DNA of 64,000 nucleotides, taken from the NCBI RefSeq assembly GCF_035083965.1, contig NC_089733.1:4048501-4112500 (forward strand), written 5' to 3'. The notes beneath the pieces are model-generated. The model had not been told where the DNA came from, did not search any database, and saw only the letters and a list, made by a program, of their open reading frames with translations. The position numbers and the translations under genes were made by a program. This document shows positions 41,421 to 51,412 of this stretch, piece after piece. Origin of the DNA: Branchiostoma lanceolatum. Lineage: Eukaryota > Chordata > Leptocardii > Amphioxiformes > Branchiostomatidae. The stretch's first letter is position 1; the number at the start of each line of letters is the position of its first letter.

Positions 41421-44400
41421 ATGCCAGCTAGGTCATTGAACATAGGGTTCTGGAATATCCATGGATTAGGTAAGAAACTTGAAGAATGTAGCTTTAGAAG
41501 TAATTTAGAAAAACTAGATCTCTTCTCTCTTATTGAAACCTGGAGTAACGAATCTTCAGAAGTTAACATTCCAAATTATCAACATTTCTCGTCTCTGAGA
41601 CAAAAACAACGAAAAGCAAGAAGGAATTCAGGCGGAATAATTTTTTACTACAAAAATGAACTCTCTAAATACATCAAAAGAGAGCGTGGAACTTCTGAAT
41701 GTAAAGACTTACTCTGGGTTCGCATATCGAAAGACCTGTTAGCGCTCTCCAAAGATGTATTTATATGTAGTGTCTACATTAGCCCTATATACTCCACCAT
41801 ACACAAAAGGGCGGAGGATTCCATATTCGACATTTTAGAACAAGATGTAGCAGCCTTCACGTCAAAAGGCCATGTAATTCTCGGGGGAGACTTTAACAGT
41901 AGGATAGGGTCCTTGCAAGACTTCACTGAAAAAGAGCACGTAGATTTTGAACTAGAGCCAGTGCCGCTCACCCCAAACGTAGATATTCCTAGAAATTTTA
42001 CCGACAGAAACCCGGCTAATTCTTTTGGTAAATGTCTTGTAAACTTATGCGCCCAGGCTGACCTGCGCATTCTAAACGGACGTGTCCTGGGCGACTTAAA
42101 TGGCAGATTCACGTGCTACCAGCCTAATGGTTGTAGCACGGTAGACTACGCCATCTCTAGTAGCTCACTGTTTCACAACTTAAATATGTTTAAAGTCCAT
42201 CCACTTACAGAATTTTCTGACCACTGTATGGTTTCTGTGAATATACGCGCATTAGCGCACTCACAAGAAAACGTGAAAACTAAACAAAACACACGCTCCT
42301 TCCCATGTCGGTTTGTCTGGGGTCCCGATTCTGGCGATAAATTTATAAAAGCGCTAAGTAGTTCAGCGATCTCCCAGAAACTGGAAAAGATTGTATCCCT
42401 AGATAGCAATGACACAAAGTCAACAGCAAAGACAAACGAGAATGTACGCGAGCTTCAAGACATTCTAGTGTTGACAGGAAAGATGTCTCTCCAAATGAGA
42501 GGTAAGAAAAAGACAAAAGGATTCAAAAGTAACAAAAAATGGTTTGATAAGACTTGTTACGAAGCTCGCAAAGAATTGCAAAATGTGAGGTACCTTTTAG
42601 TAAACAATCCCAAAAATCCAATCGTAAGAGGTAGTTACTTCAGAAAGAAAAGGGAATTCAACAAACTGATCCGAAAGCGCAAAAGAGAGTATGAAAGTAA
42701 TTGTCTGATTGAACTCCAAAAACTTCAAGACAATAACCCGACAGCTTTTTGGAATCTACTTAAAGAACTAAAGAAAACCGACTCAACTAATCAAGAAGAC
42801 ATACCAGTAGATTCATGGGTGGAACATTTTAAAACCCTTCATGAAAAATCTAGATTAAAAAGACAAGATTTTGATGCCACCTTTGAAAAAGTAATTCTAA
42901 GCAAACTTGAAGTACTACAAAACCATAACCAATCCCAAGGCCCTCTAGACTATCTTATTACAGAATCAGAAGTCAATATTGCCATCCAAAGACTCAAGAA
43001 CAAAAAAGCCAGTGGTGAGGACATGATAACAAATGAAATGCTAAAAGCAGGTAAAACTCTCTTACTTCGTCCTCTTTTAAACTTGTTTAATAATGTCCTC
43101 TCAAGCGGAACCTTTCCCCTTGACTGGTCCAGAAGCTATATTGTCCCAGTATTTAAAGCAGGGAGAAAAGATGACCCAAACAACTATCGAGGCATCTCCA
43201 TATCAAGCTGTCTCGGAAAACTATTTACCTCGATTCTAAACAAGAGACTATCAAACTTTCTCGACGAAAACGACATTCTAAAACCAAACCAGACAGGATT
43301 CCGGAAGAACTACAGAACTTCAGACAACATATTTTTACTAAAAACCTTAATCTCTAAATATACTCAGTCAAGAAAACAGCTGTTCGCTTGCTTTGTAGAC
43401 CTCTCAAAGGCTTTTGACTCCATTTGGCACGGAGGTCTGCTATACAAACTTTTATCAACAGGTATATCTGGAAGATTCTTTGATGTAATGGAAAACCTAT
43501 ACAGCCAATCCAAAGCCAGTGTCAAAACAAATCGAGGTCTGAGTGAAACTTTCCCCGTCGAAATCGGAGTCAGACAAGGCTGTGTCCTAAGTCCTTCACT
43601 ATTCAATCTGTACATCAGCGATCTAGCAAACGAACTAAATACAGAAGATCTAGATTCCCCCCTACTAAACACAACCAAAGTATCTAGCCTTTTCTATGCA
43701 GACGACCTTGTCCTGTTATCAACAAGCCAACAAGGTCTTCAAAAAGCAATAAACACTTTAAGCCTTTACTGTAAAAAATGGAAGTTATCAATAAACCTAA
43801 ACAAAACTAAAATAATGATATTTAATAAAAGAGGACACTTGTTCTCAAACTTTAAATTCCAATTGTTTAACCAAAACATAGAGGTTGTATCGTCTTATAG
43901 TTATCTAGGAGTGATGTTTACAACGGGTTGTACTTTCAGCACCGCTATGAAAACCCTGCAAAAGAAGGCTTTACGAGCGCTCTTCAGTATTAAATCAACT
44001 CTTGGAAACAGCAATCCCCCTATATCAGTGTACACTAAGCTATTCGATGCATGTGTAGTTCCAATATTAACTTATGGTGCGGAGGTATGGGGCAAGATTG
44101 GGCTAAACGATAATTCTCCAATTGAACAAGTACATCTCAAATTCTGTAAAGCAATCCTGGGCGTAAGAAAAAATGCCAGCAACCTTGCCACAAGAGCAGA
44201 GCTTGGTAGATATCCCCTCTGGATTGAAGTGTATACTAGAATCTATTCATACTATAAAAGATTAGTTAGAGAAATGCCGAAAGATAGCTTACAATATGAA
44301 GCTTTTTTAGTACAGCAGGACCTACATAGGAGAAAGATACCATGCTGGCTTTCAAATATTAGTAAAATCTTGGAGGAGTCAGGCTTTGCCTACCTTTTAC

Positions 44401-44924
44401 TTAACAAAGACCGAAACACGCTATCCGCTCAATCTGAACTAAAACAGAGGCTGAAAGACAACTTTCTTCAACATTTCTACTCACAACTTAATTCTTATGG
44501 TGAAAAAGGGAAGAATGGAAACAAATTGAGAACTTACAAAAAATTCAAGATTACGTATGAAAAAGAAAAATATCTAGATATACAAAACTCTAACTATCGC
44601 CGAGCCATGACTAAACTAAGGATCAGCGATCATCCATTGCAAATTGAAGTTGGTAGGTACAACCAGACTCCACCAAATAACAGAATGTGTACTTTCTGTG
44701 ACAAGGATTGTATAGAAGATGAAATACATTTTATCTTAGAATGCTCACTATACGCAGACATGCGCAGATCCCTTGTAAGTCCCATACGACTAGACAAAAA
44801 ATATACGCATCTTAAAAATAACGAGCTATTCACATGTATCATGTCATCTAAAAACGACGATATAATTGGAAAACTATGTGAATTTGTGTACAAATGTTTC
44901 AAGAAGAGAGAAGAGACTCTGTAG
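41421..44924 (+). CDS. LINE ORF2: APE endonuclease and reverse transcriptase
   Basis: 1167 codons. The APE-type endonuclease is N-terminal: IGFWNIHGLGKK, LIETW, GGIIFYYKN, ILGGDFNSRIG, VDYAISS and FSDHCMVSV (about residues 8-275). RT follows: NNYRGISISSCLGKLFTSIL, NQTGFRKNYRTSDNIFLL, CFVDLSKAFDSIWHGGLLYK (first catalytic Asp), IGVRQGCVLSPSLFN, and LFYADDLVLLS (catalytic YADD) at about residue 758. The thumb reads WKLSINLNKTKIMIFN. A C-terminal CTFCDKDCIEDEIHFILECS is a CCHC-like finger. All catalytic residues are present. It nicks target DNA and copies the element RNA at the nick. Confidence 0.95.
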   Translation: MPARSLNIGFWNIHGLGKKLEECSFRSNLEKLDLFSLIETWSNESSEVNIPNYQHFSSLRQKQRKARRNSGGIIFYYKNELSKYIKRERGTSECKDLLWVRISKDLLALSKDVFICSVYISPIYSTIHKRAEDSIFDILEQDVAAFTSKGHVILGGDFNSRIGSLQDFTEKEHVDFELEPVPLTPNVDIPRNFTDRNPANSFGKCLVNLCAQADLRILNGRVLGDLNGRFTCYQPNGCSTVDYAISSSSLFHNLNMFKVHPLTEFSDHCMVSVNIRALAHSQENVKTKQNTRSFPCRFVWGPDSGDKFIKALSSSAISQKLEKIVSLDSNDTKSTAKTNENVRELQDILVLTGKMSLQMRGKKKTKGFKSNKKWFDKTCYEARKELQNVRYLLVNNPKNPIVRGSYFRKKREFNKLIRKRKREYESNCLIELQKLQDNNPTAFWNLLKELKKTDSTNQEDIPVDSWVEHFKTLHEKSRLKRQDFDATFEKVILSKLEVLQNHNQSQGPLDYLITESEVNIAIQRLKNKKASGEDMITNEMLKAGKTLLLRPLLNLFNNVLSSGTFPLDWSRSYIVPVFKAGRKDDPNNYRGISISSCLGKLFTSILNKRLSNFLDENDILKPNQTGFRKNYRTSDNIFLLKTLISKYTQSRKQLFACFVDLSKAFDSIWHGGLLYKLLSTGISGRFFDVMENLYSQSKASVKTNRGLSETFPVEIGVRQGCVLSPSLFNLYISDLANELNTEDLDSPLLNTTKVSSLFYADDLVLLSTSQQGLQKAINTLSLYCKKWKLSINLNKTKIMIFNKRGHLFSNFKFQLFNQNIEVVSSYSYLGVMFTTGCTFSTAMKTLQKKALRALFSIKSTLGNSNPPISVYTKLFDACVVPILTYGAEVWGKIGLNDNSPIEQVHLKFCKAILGVRKNASNLATRAELGRYPLWIEVYTRIYSYYKRLVREMPKDSLQYEAFLVQQDLHRRKIPCWLSNISKILEESGFAYLLLNKDRNTLSAQSELKQRLKDNFLQHFYSQLNSYGEKGKNGNKLRTYKKFKITYEKEKYLDIQNSNYRRAMTKLRISDHPLQIEVGRYNQTPPNNRMCTFCDKDCIEDEIHFILECSLYADMRRSLVSPIRLDKKYTHLKNNELFTCIMSSKNDDIIGKLCEFVYKCFKKREETL

Positions 44925-45016
44925 ATTTAGATGGAATAGATCACAATGTTCCATTTCTTTTACTTTATGTTACCTAATGCATTTAGCCCATGCTGGGCAT
45001 GAATATGCAATAAAGT

Positions 45017-45046
45017 TCATTGTCATTGTCATTGTCATTGTCATTG
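45017..45046 (+). repeat. (TCATTG)n terminal repeat of the LINE
   Basis: Five TCATTG units (TTCATTGTCATTGTCATTG...) end the element just after an AATAAA. Such simple tails are used for priming by CR1/L2-type RTs. Confidence 0.9.
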
Positions 45047-45049
45047 TAT

Positions 45050-45600
45050 AATATGAAAAATAATTAAGGGTATTTGGGAGACTGACAACATTTTTTTATA
45101 TAAAAAACAACGACCCCAAACCACCCAAACAGTCTAATAATCTTCACGACAGTGATGATTACATGAGATGCTGTTGTACGTGTATTGTGAGCTGCCTGGG
45201 GGATGACTCTTCTCCTGTCCTCCTCTGCCCTCAAGGATTCCTAGATGTACCACATTCTCTCTTCAGGGGTCCACCCTGGTCTTTTATCCATCAGTTTTTG
45301 TGCTGCATGCTTCCATACTGATGCCCTTGACCTCGTGAAGGTCATACAGAATTGCCTGCAACATAGATATAACAGGCCATGTATTGACCCTGCAGGGAAA
45401 TATATTCACAGGCATCCTCAATTACTCCAATGAAACATAGTTAAATGTTCATTAATTTGGACCTATTTCAGTACAAGTCCTTATCTGTGCATGGGACCTC
45501 TGGAAATTAGCTAAGAACTATACAGTTCAGGCCAAGAGCCGGAATTTCTGGTAAGAGTGCTAAGTTCGTGCATTCAGTATGTCGGGTTTCAATGCAATCT
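45050..45600 (-). other. Mostly unassigned; possible exon near 45240-45340
   Basis: A minus frame reads WKHAAQKLMDKRPGWTPEER, then MWYI, before losing coherence. It may be a small exon of a transposase-like gene, but has no recognised family. The remainder is AT-rich with no features. Confidence 0.25.
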
Positions 45601-45609
45601 GTGTTGCAT

Positions 45610-46233
45610 AAACACCTCACCCGACCTCATCCGACCTCACCCGACCTCATCCGAGTCTAAAATGCAGTGTATACGGGGCAGGGACATTATTTGACGTTCT
45701 GGATACGTTAAATATGCAATTATGAATGCAAAACAAGCAGCAAACTCTAAGTATTTACCAGTTTTTATAAGTTACTCCGCTCGTTTCCAAGATAGAAGGG
45801 TGATACGCGCCGTTTTGGGTATCAAGACATGCATGGTCACGGAAAAAGCTCAATAGTGCAGTCAAAATAGGTCAGATCAAGCATATAAATGTGTCTCCGG
45901 TATCGTAACAAGTTCGCCAATCTCCTACAGTGCTTCAGAGGAATCAGACTTTTGTCAGAAACGAGATTTGACGAGTCAAAGTTGATCTATTTTCCGCGGG
46001 GTTTCGCCATTGTTTACAACCCGAATACGCACCATATGGGGGTTTCGCGGCACCCGTTAGAGCGGAATAACTTATAAAAACTGGCAAATACTTAGAGTTT
46101 GCTGCTTGTTTTGCATTCATAATTGCATATTTAACGTGTCCAGAACGTCAGATAATGTCCCTGCCCTGTATACACTGCATTTTAGACTCGGATGAGGTCG
46201 GGTGAGGTCGGGTGAGGTCGGGTGAGGTGTTTA
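45610..46233. mobile_element. Foldback MITE, ~170-bp inverted termini
   Basis: The left arm (45610 to about 45781) starts AAACACCTCACCCGACCTCA and is the reverse complement of the right arm (about 46060-46233), including TTTAACGTGTCCAGAACGTC, TGCATTCATAATTGCATATT and CCAGTTTTTATAAGTTA. Both ends carry CACCCGACCTCA sub-repeats (3-4 per end). There is no ORF in the central ~280 bp beyond chance. It is a non-autonomous DNA transposon; no clear target-site duplication was identified. Confidence 0.85.
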
Positions 46234-46527
46234 GGCATACCCTGTGTAGATGTAGATTGTACATCCAGACTCCTATGTCAATACTTTGTCAACCTGTGTG
46301 AGTAATGTATGAATAAAACCTGACGGGCGGGGCGTGTGGTGACACGTGGCTGGTGCGGTGGCGCTTGAGCCGTTGCCATTACTGGCTGGCCAGGAACGGT
46401 TGTACCAGCCTCGTCGTCAGGTACTGAGGTCACCATTGAGTCCGCCTCGCCAGATCCCACCGCCTCGCCAGATCCCACGGCGTCAGCGTGCGGTCTCCCC
46501 TGCCAGGGGCTGCCGTCAACACTGGGG

Positions 46528-47013
46528 TCATCTCGTGAGGTTCTTCCGCTGTCGTTTCCGGTACCAGCATGTCATCTGTAACAGAAATAACATCGGGGGG
46601 GGGGGGGGGGGGTTCCCCGGGTTATGCCCAACCCTGGGCGGGGCTTGGGGTGCATCCTCACCAGTCGGGGGACGGCGTAGAGGTCTCCGACGTCGGCCAA
46701 TCCTGTCGGCGTAATCTGGATCCCAGTCAAAACGCTGTGAATTTAAAGGGATGATATTCTCGAAGTGGGCGATTTTCCTCTTGATCAAATTCCTAACCCG
46801 TACCTCAAAAGCCTGTGCTGACTCCGTGGCCGACTGCCGTAAGGAGTTAAGATATGCCTCATAGTGTGAAGGGTCAAATATTGCCCTTAGGAAGTCCAGA
46901 ACGTCGTTGCACGTCCCTGATTTGATGGTCGTGTCGGCAGATGTGTAGGTTGACAAAGCGTCACCCGAGAGGTGGCGGAGCAAGGTGGCCTTGCTCAAAG
47001 CATCTCTGACCAT
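46528..47013 (-). pseudogene. Gag-like retrotransposon protein fragment
   Basis: The frame reads MVRDALSKATLLRHLSGDAL, STYTSADTTIKSGTCNDVLD, FLRAIFDPSHYEAYLNSLRQ and SATESAQAFEVRVRNLIKRK. It is helical, with the L-x-G-x-A...L...F-x-x-x...L-x-x-x-R...E-S-x-x-x-F pattern seen in retrotransposon gag capsids. Downstream (toward 46595) it runs through an 18-G tract and arginine-rich read-through. No protease or zinc knuckle follows. It is probably an LTR-retrotransposon or gag-derived remnant. Confidence 0.4.
46595..46612 (+). repeat. 18-nt G tract
   Basis: CATC is followed by 18 consecutive G and then TTCCCC. It is a strong candidate for G-quadruplex formation and for length errors in assembly or sequencing, which would also affect the minus-strand reading frame across it. 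Confidence 0.9.
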
Positions 47014-47100
47014 TGGCCATAAATTTTATCATTGTGGAAGTGTGTTTTGATTTCTTCCCACGACACCGATGACGTGCCCGTGAACCTACACATGAGCTTA

Positions 47101-47320
47101 CTAATTGGAAATTGGGTGGACAACAATGCAAACATTGTCGAAGTGTACGCCTCTGTCCTCACACTCCGTGAGGTAATGACAGCAGACGCATTCCCCCACA
47201 GTCTGCATCTGCTTGCAGTTGCCACACCTGCACCATATGAACTGCTCCAGGCGCCATTCCTCCGTCTCAACATCTGTGCCGTCCCACTCGGCGATGCTGA
47301 CGGGCTCGATCAATAATGGA
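47101..47320 (-). pseudogene. P2X7-C-terminus-like cysteine-rich fragment
   Basis: The frame reads VSIAEWDGTDVETEEWRLEQ, FIWCRCGNCKQMQTVGECVC, CHYLTECEDRGVHFDNVCIV, then a stop. WCxCGxCxxMxTxxExxCC is the signature of the cysteine-rich ballast domain at the P2X7 C-terminus, which in invertebrates also occurs as stand-alone multi-copy proteins. The frame is cut after VHPISN, and a second frame (FPISKLMCRFTGTSSVSWEE) may be its continuation, suggesting a frameshift. Confidence 0.5.
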
Positions 47321-47578
47321 TTTTCCGGCGGTGCGACAGGAACGGCGACAGGAACCGCAGCTCCATCGACGCCGCTGCCCCCTATATGAATAGGTGGCCC
47401 ATGTGATGGTCAATTGTTGCGGACCAGTGTCCTGGCAAGACCCTTACCCAAGGCGGCATCACATGGTTTCAGACCTTGAAATGGCAACCATAAATTTTCG
47501 GGCGTGAAGTTCTTATTAACATTCTTGGCCAAGTTGTGTGATAGGTACCAGCAGTGGAATTTTATCACAGCTTGAAGT

Positions 47579-47926
47579 CTATGAAGAGATCTCTGTTGCT
47601 TCCACCTGCAGCCCATGTACCACAATCATCCTGAAAACGTCCTTTCTGGTTATATTGTCTGTGTTGTCAATCACATAGTAACAGTCCTGTATGGTTATTC
47701 TAGGGATGTCATCCAGAGGCGTTGTTTCCATGTCGCTAAGAATGCGGAGTAGTCTGTCATTTTCTATGAACTTACCCGGGAAGGGCAAACCATGTCCTCC
47801 ATCTGCAGGAAGGACAGAAAGCATCATGTCCGAATCATTAACCTCATCCTCCACATGCCCTAACGATGGTAGATCATATGGAGCGTCGAAGCCACATTCA
47901 GGCACCCAGAAAGACTTATCTAACAC
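47579..47926 (-). CDS. Unassigned ORF
   Basis: The frame reads MLDKSFWVPECGFDAPYDLP, HVEDEVNDSDMMLSVLPADG, GKFIENDRLLRILSDMETTP and IQDCYYVIDNTDNITRKDVF. It is acidic and free of low complexity, with no recognised domain. It may be part of the mobile-element protein whose gag-like and P2X7-like pieces lie downstream on this strand. Confidence 0.3.
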   Translation of the reverse strand: MLDKSFWVPECGFDAPYDLPSLGHVEDEVNDSDMMLSVLPADGGHGLPFPGKFIENDRLLRILSDMETTPLDDIPRITIQDCYYVIDNTDNITRKDVFRMIVVHGLQVEATEISS

Positions 47927-47960
47927 AGTGGCTCCTCATTATTTCAGGAGCAGGACTTAG

Positions 47961-48960
47961 CGGGATGGAAGGCACACCTTTTCACACTTTTGGTAGCAGG
48001 GTCTTTCCAAGAGTGGATGACACGGTGACACAATCACATTCCAGTTCAACCATATCACATAATGAAATAAAATTGAAAATGAACATCATTCTTTGTGTCT
48101 ATCAAGACCTTCTAGATAGTTTGCCCTCGACGTCGCATAGGCGTATTGGCTGCATTTGTACACACCAGCAAGGCCCTTCCCTGGCTGTACTGAGGAATTT
48201 GTAGGTACTGGTGCAGCTTATGGTGGCTGTCCAGGTTTTTATTTGTGTGTGAAGATTTTGCCACACATATCACACGAATTCTCCTTAGGGTTCGGGCCAT
48301 GAAGCTTCATGTGCCGAGTCAATTCGACTTCTCAGTGAAACTCTTGATAGTTAGAAAATAACATTATGTCTACCACTCTAAAATGTACAGTCAACACAAT
48401 GCATGTTCGGTAGTTTATTAATACATAAGCATGTGCAGTTTGCCGAGCACCCAACATCGTTCCAAAATCACGCCAACTTCTGAGTCTGCCCAAAGTATCA
48501 AGCTATTAAACACTTGTACGTTTACTGTATCTATTGTCTAGAATAAGAATAGCTCTACTACCAGCTGCCCACCTTTTCGGGTTGCCATGTGGTTCCACTC
48601 CCAAAGCACAAGCCAAGGAACATCATCACTTCCGGGTCACGCGGGGGTTTCCGCTGAGAGTGTTGTTCCCACCTGTACCTGTGCTGATACATTTGCTTAG
48701 CTTCTTTCAGTTTGCGGGGTTATACGATATCTTACCATCTGATTTTAGGTCACAACTGGTCAATCTGCTTTCATGCTGCCGATATTGACTTGAGTTTCGG
48801 CGCGTTTTGCAGCCCAGGATCATTTTCATGGCCGTAATGACCTCATGTTTTTCGATAGTTACAAACGGGGTCGGGGGAAGGTAACTGATTAATTTTTTGT
48901 TTGTATCCGATCTTTAAACCTTTAATTCTTTTCTTTTTATAGTTGATAGTTTTTAACTTT
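47961..48960. other. No supported gene
   Basis: Only short overlapping frames are present. At 48230-48320 the minus strand encodes CVAKSS and HTNKN with a nearby CxxCG, like a decayed C2H2 finger, but one unit is too little to call. Confidence 0.3.
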
Positions 48961-48963
48961 CTC

Positions 48964-49680
48964 TCACCCTAAGAAAACAATGTTCGGTTGGGGCAATCTT
49001 CCTGCTGCCCTCTCCCCATCTGTGGATGGATGACATCTGCACTTTTCTTCGCCCTTGTACGCCTTTCTGTGGAAGGGACACGTGGAGTTTGGCTCCCCTG
49101 TACACTTCATATCGGCCGGGCTGCATTTCTTGCAGGTGCATCTTCTCTCGCCATGAAAATCGCACTTGCCTCCCTCCCACTGATGGATATTTCTGGCATG
49201 GTATTTGCCAAGGTCCTGCATTCTTCTTGCGTACAGGGTGTGTTCGGTGCCGCTCTGCACGAGCGCTGCAAAGTGGTTGATTTTCATTTGTTTCACTGTT
49301 TTCGGTGACAGACATCCACAGTTACCTTTGTGTCTTGGTTCACAATGGCACTTCAGCTTTTCAAGTTCCTTGTACTCCGACTCACTCGTTGAGTGCCTCT
49401 TTATGAAGTCTGGAGTGAACGTCTTCATTTAAAAAAATGTTTCTAGCTGCTTGCCATGGGCTCTGCCAACATGTCCGCCACAGTACATGACCTTTCCATT
49501 TGGGAAGAAAGTTTCAAACGACTTCTCACTTGAGCTGTCCCCATCTTGCCAGTGCACATGGAGTTCAAACCCATCACTCCTCAGTTCGTCCCAGATTAGT
49601 TCAAACCCATACCCCTCAGCTGACTTGGCAGTACCGTCGAACAGAGGAATGTCTGCTGTGGTGGCATCCTCACCGCGCAT
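48964..49680 (-). pseudogene. DGDSS-type transposase-like protein with one nonsense codon
   Basis: The frame reads GYGFELIWDELRSDGFELHV, HWQDGDSSSEKSFETFFPNG and KVMYCGGHVGRAHGKQLETF, then TAA at 49429-49431. It resumes in the same frame with MKTFTPDFIKRH, CHCEPRHKGNCGCLS, INHFAALVQSGTEHTLYARR, LGKYHARNIHQWEGGKCDFH, ERRCTCKKCS and CPFHRKAY. D-GDSS followed by CGGHVGRAH recalls DDE-type (Mutator-like) transposase families of invertebrates, with a cysteine/histidine-rich C-terminal region. A single stop splits an otherwise open ~240-codon frame. Confidence 0.5.
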
Positions 49681-49989
49681 GAAGAGGTGGACAGCAGCTA
49701 TCAGAGCATTCTTTGTGTAGTCATTAGTCCATTACTGAAGAGTCTGATGTCAGCAGATGCGAATAGAGGACAGTAAGTAGACAATGTTTTCCTGTACTCA
49801 TGTAGGAGCACTTTCACTTTCGCCAACCTCCCTTTAGCGTACAGGCAACTTCACATTGTTAATAAAAGCCTCAGACTGCGAGAACGTTACTGAGCAAACT
49901 TCTGGTTGTGCACACTGGCATTGTCGATGGCAAACCGAACAACACTCATGACCCGTTTCGTGTGACACAGGGTCTTGTTCAAAGTTCTT

Positions 49990-50630
49990 TTACAAACGTT
50001 GTCTAATACAGCCCTCGCTTTCGATGAATTCCTTTATCGCTGTGTCAACTTTTATAAGCTGCTGCCGATAATAATGCAATGTCGTATGTGCCTGTTGGCC
50101 CTCTCTACCTGCCCTGCCAGTCATCTGTAGCACAACTTCCATGTCCTCAGGTGGTCCATACAATACTACATGTCTAACATTCTTAAAGTTAACCCCCATT
50201 CAAAGTGCACTTGTGGCTACAACAACTCGACAACTCCCCTGCCCTAGCAATGAGTTAACAATTCTCTCCTTGTATTCTGACAGTGTGTGGCTATGATACA
50301 TGCCAATCAGCATGTTTTCTGTGCACTGCTCCCCTGACCATGCACCATCCCCCAGTAAGGCCTGTAGGTAAACAAACACTTTACCAACTGATCTTAGTGC
50401 TCGACAATAGATGATAATACTTTCCATATCTGTTCCTTTACTGAGAATGTCTTTCACAATCCAGTCTAGGCAGACGAGTTTATCATGTGTGACCGGAACT
50501 ATTGCTAACCCGATGTTTAGCTTGTTTGGACTTATTCTGACCATATGTGCTCTCTCCATGTGTAGTATCTTCCTTACTTTTTGTGTAGAGTTAATGTCCG
50601 CAGACGCAGTCAGGGCCAAGATGGGCATTC
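49990..50630 (-). pseudogene. RecQ-family helicase C-terminal helicase domain with one nonsense codon
   Basis: After the acceptor CTTTATTCAG the frame reads MPILALTASADINSTQKVRK (motif III region), MESIIYCRALRSVGKVFVYL (IV), IGMYHSHTLSEYKERIVNSL, CRVVVATSAL (V), then TGA at 50200-50202, then MGVNFKNVRHVVLYGPP and EVVLQMTGRAGREGQQAHTT (VI). The stop replaces the Gly of the A-L-G-M-G-V motif (GGA to TGA). RecQ enzymes unwind DNA 3' to 5'. The N-terminal Walker A exon was not found upstream within this window. It is probably a recently inactivated, mobile-element-associated RecQ copy. Confidence 0.75.
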
Positions 50631-51029
50631 CTGAATAAAGAAACAGTGTTGAACAGGGAGAGTTTTAATTTCAAGGGAGGGAAAAAAATATGGAAATTGC
50701 AACTCTATACAGGCACACAACTGTGCGAATATGTTCATGTATAATCATGCGTATACTGTATGTGCACTTCATTGTATAATATTTTACAAATTCTTTACAT
50801 ATTGCATGTAATTTGTGACAGCGTTTTACACAGATCCGTCATAGCCATTTTCTCCACCTTCAATAAAACTATGATTGTTATATTACCTGGTGTCATTTTC
50901 TATGAAATCCCATAATGAGAGAAGGGTTTATAAACGAGAGACGAGTCCTTGAACATTATCATTTCCATAGTCAACAAAAAGGCTGGGATACGAGCCTTCC
51001 AATAATGTCATTTCCATACACTAGGGAAA

Positions 51030-51412
51030 TTAAGGGGCTAAGAACTGGGGGGCGCATGCAACACCAATTGGACGACTGGCCATGGGTATTGTTGGGTTGG
51101 TGCCGAGGTTGTAAGGGTGGAAGGCATGAATCCCTCCAAACGGTCCCATGATCACACCACCCTGGTTTGTGATCGGTGAGAAAATGGGGCCGTTTGGTAG
51201 GAGTGGAATGAGGCCAGGGGATATGGTTGCGGGTGGTGAAATAAGACTGGGGACAAAGGTTGGGGATGGTGAAATGTGGCTGATGGGGACAGGTGGGGCT
51301 GGTGTTAGTTTAGGAACAATCCTTCGGTAGTGCGTCACTGGAGTTGGTTGTTGGTGGTGCTGCTGTAGTTGTGAGCCCGGCTGCTGCGGTTGCGGTGTGG
51401 TTTCCAAGATGG
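51030..51412 (-). CDS. Proline-rich last exon, exon 3 of a three-exon series
   Basis: The acceptor ATAACAG is followed by CCATCTTGGAAACC and a frame encoding ETTPQPQQPGSQLQQHHQQP, PKLTPAPPVPISHISPSP and PFGGIHAFHPYNLGTNPTIP to a TAA at 51030. It is glutamine/proline rich and disordered. Two upstream exons (51795-51869 and 52473-52574) start with similar sequence (CCATCTTAACAG and CCAATCTGGAAG), as if one exon had been duplicated twice. Function unknown. Confidence 0.45.

Larger units (their letters stand above)
38811..45049 (+). mobile_element. Full-length CR1/L2-like LINE with both ORFs open
   Basis: ORF1 (38811-41186) and ORF2 (41421-44924) are both uninterrupted, followed by a 3' UTR of only about 90 bp, AATAAA at 45009, and a (TCATTG)5 tail at 45017-45046 in place of poly(A). 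The 5' limit is unknown but lies upstream of 38811. Short terminal repeats replacing poly(A) are typical of CR1/L2-group elements. An element with two intact ORFs is probably young and may be active. Confidence 0.85.

Noticed and set aside
48220..48310. Possible C2H2 zinc finger on the minus strand
   Set aside because: Only a partial CxxCG...H pattern in one unit, with no second finger and no open frame.
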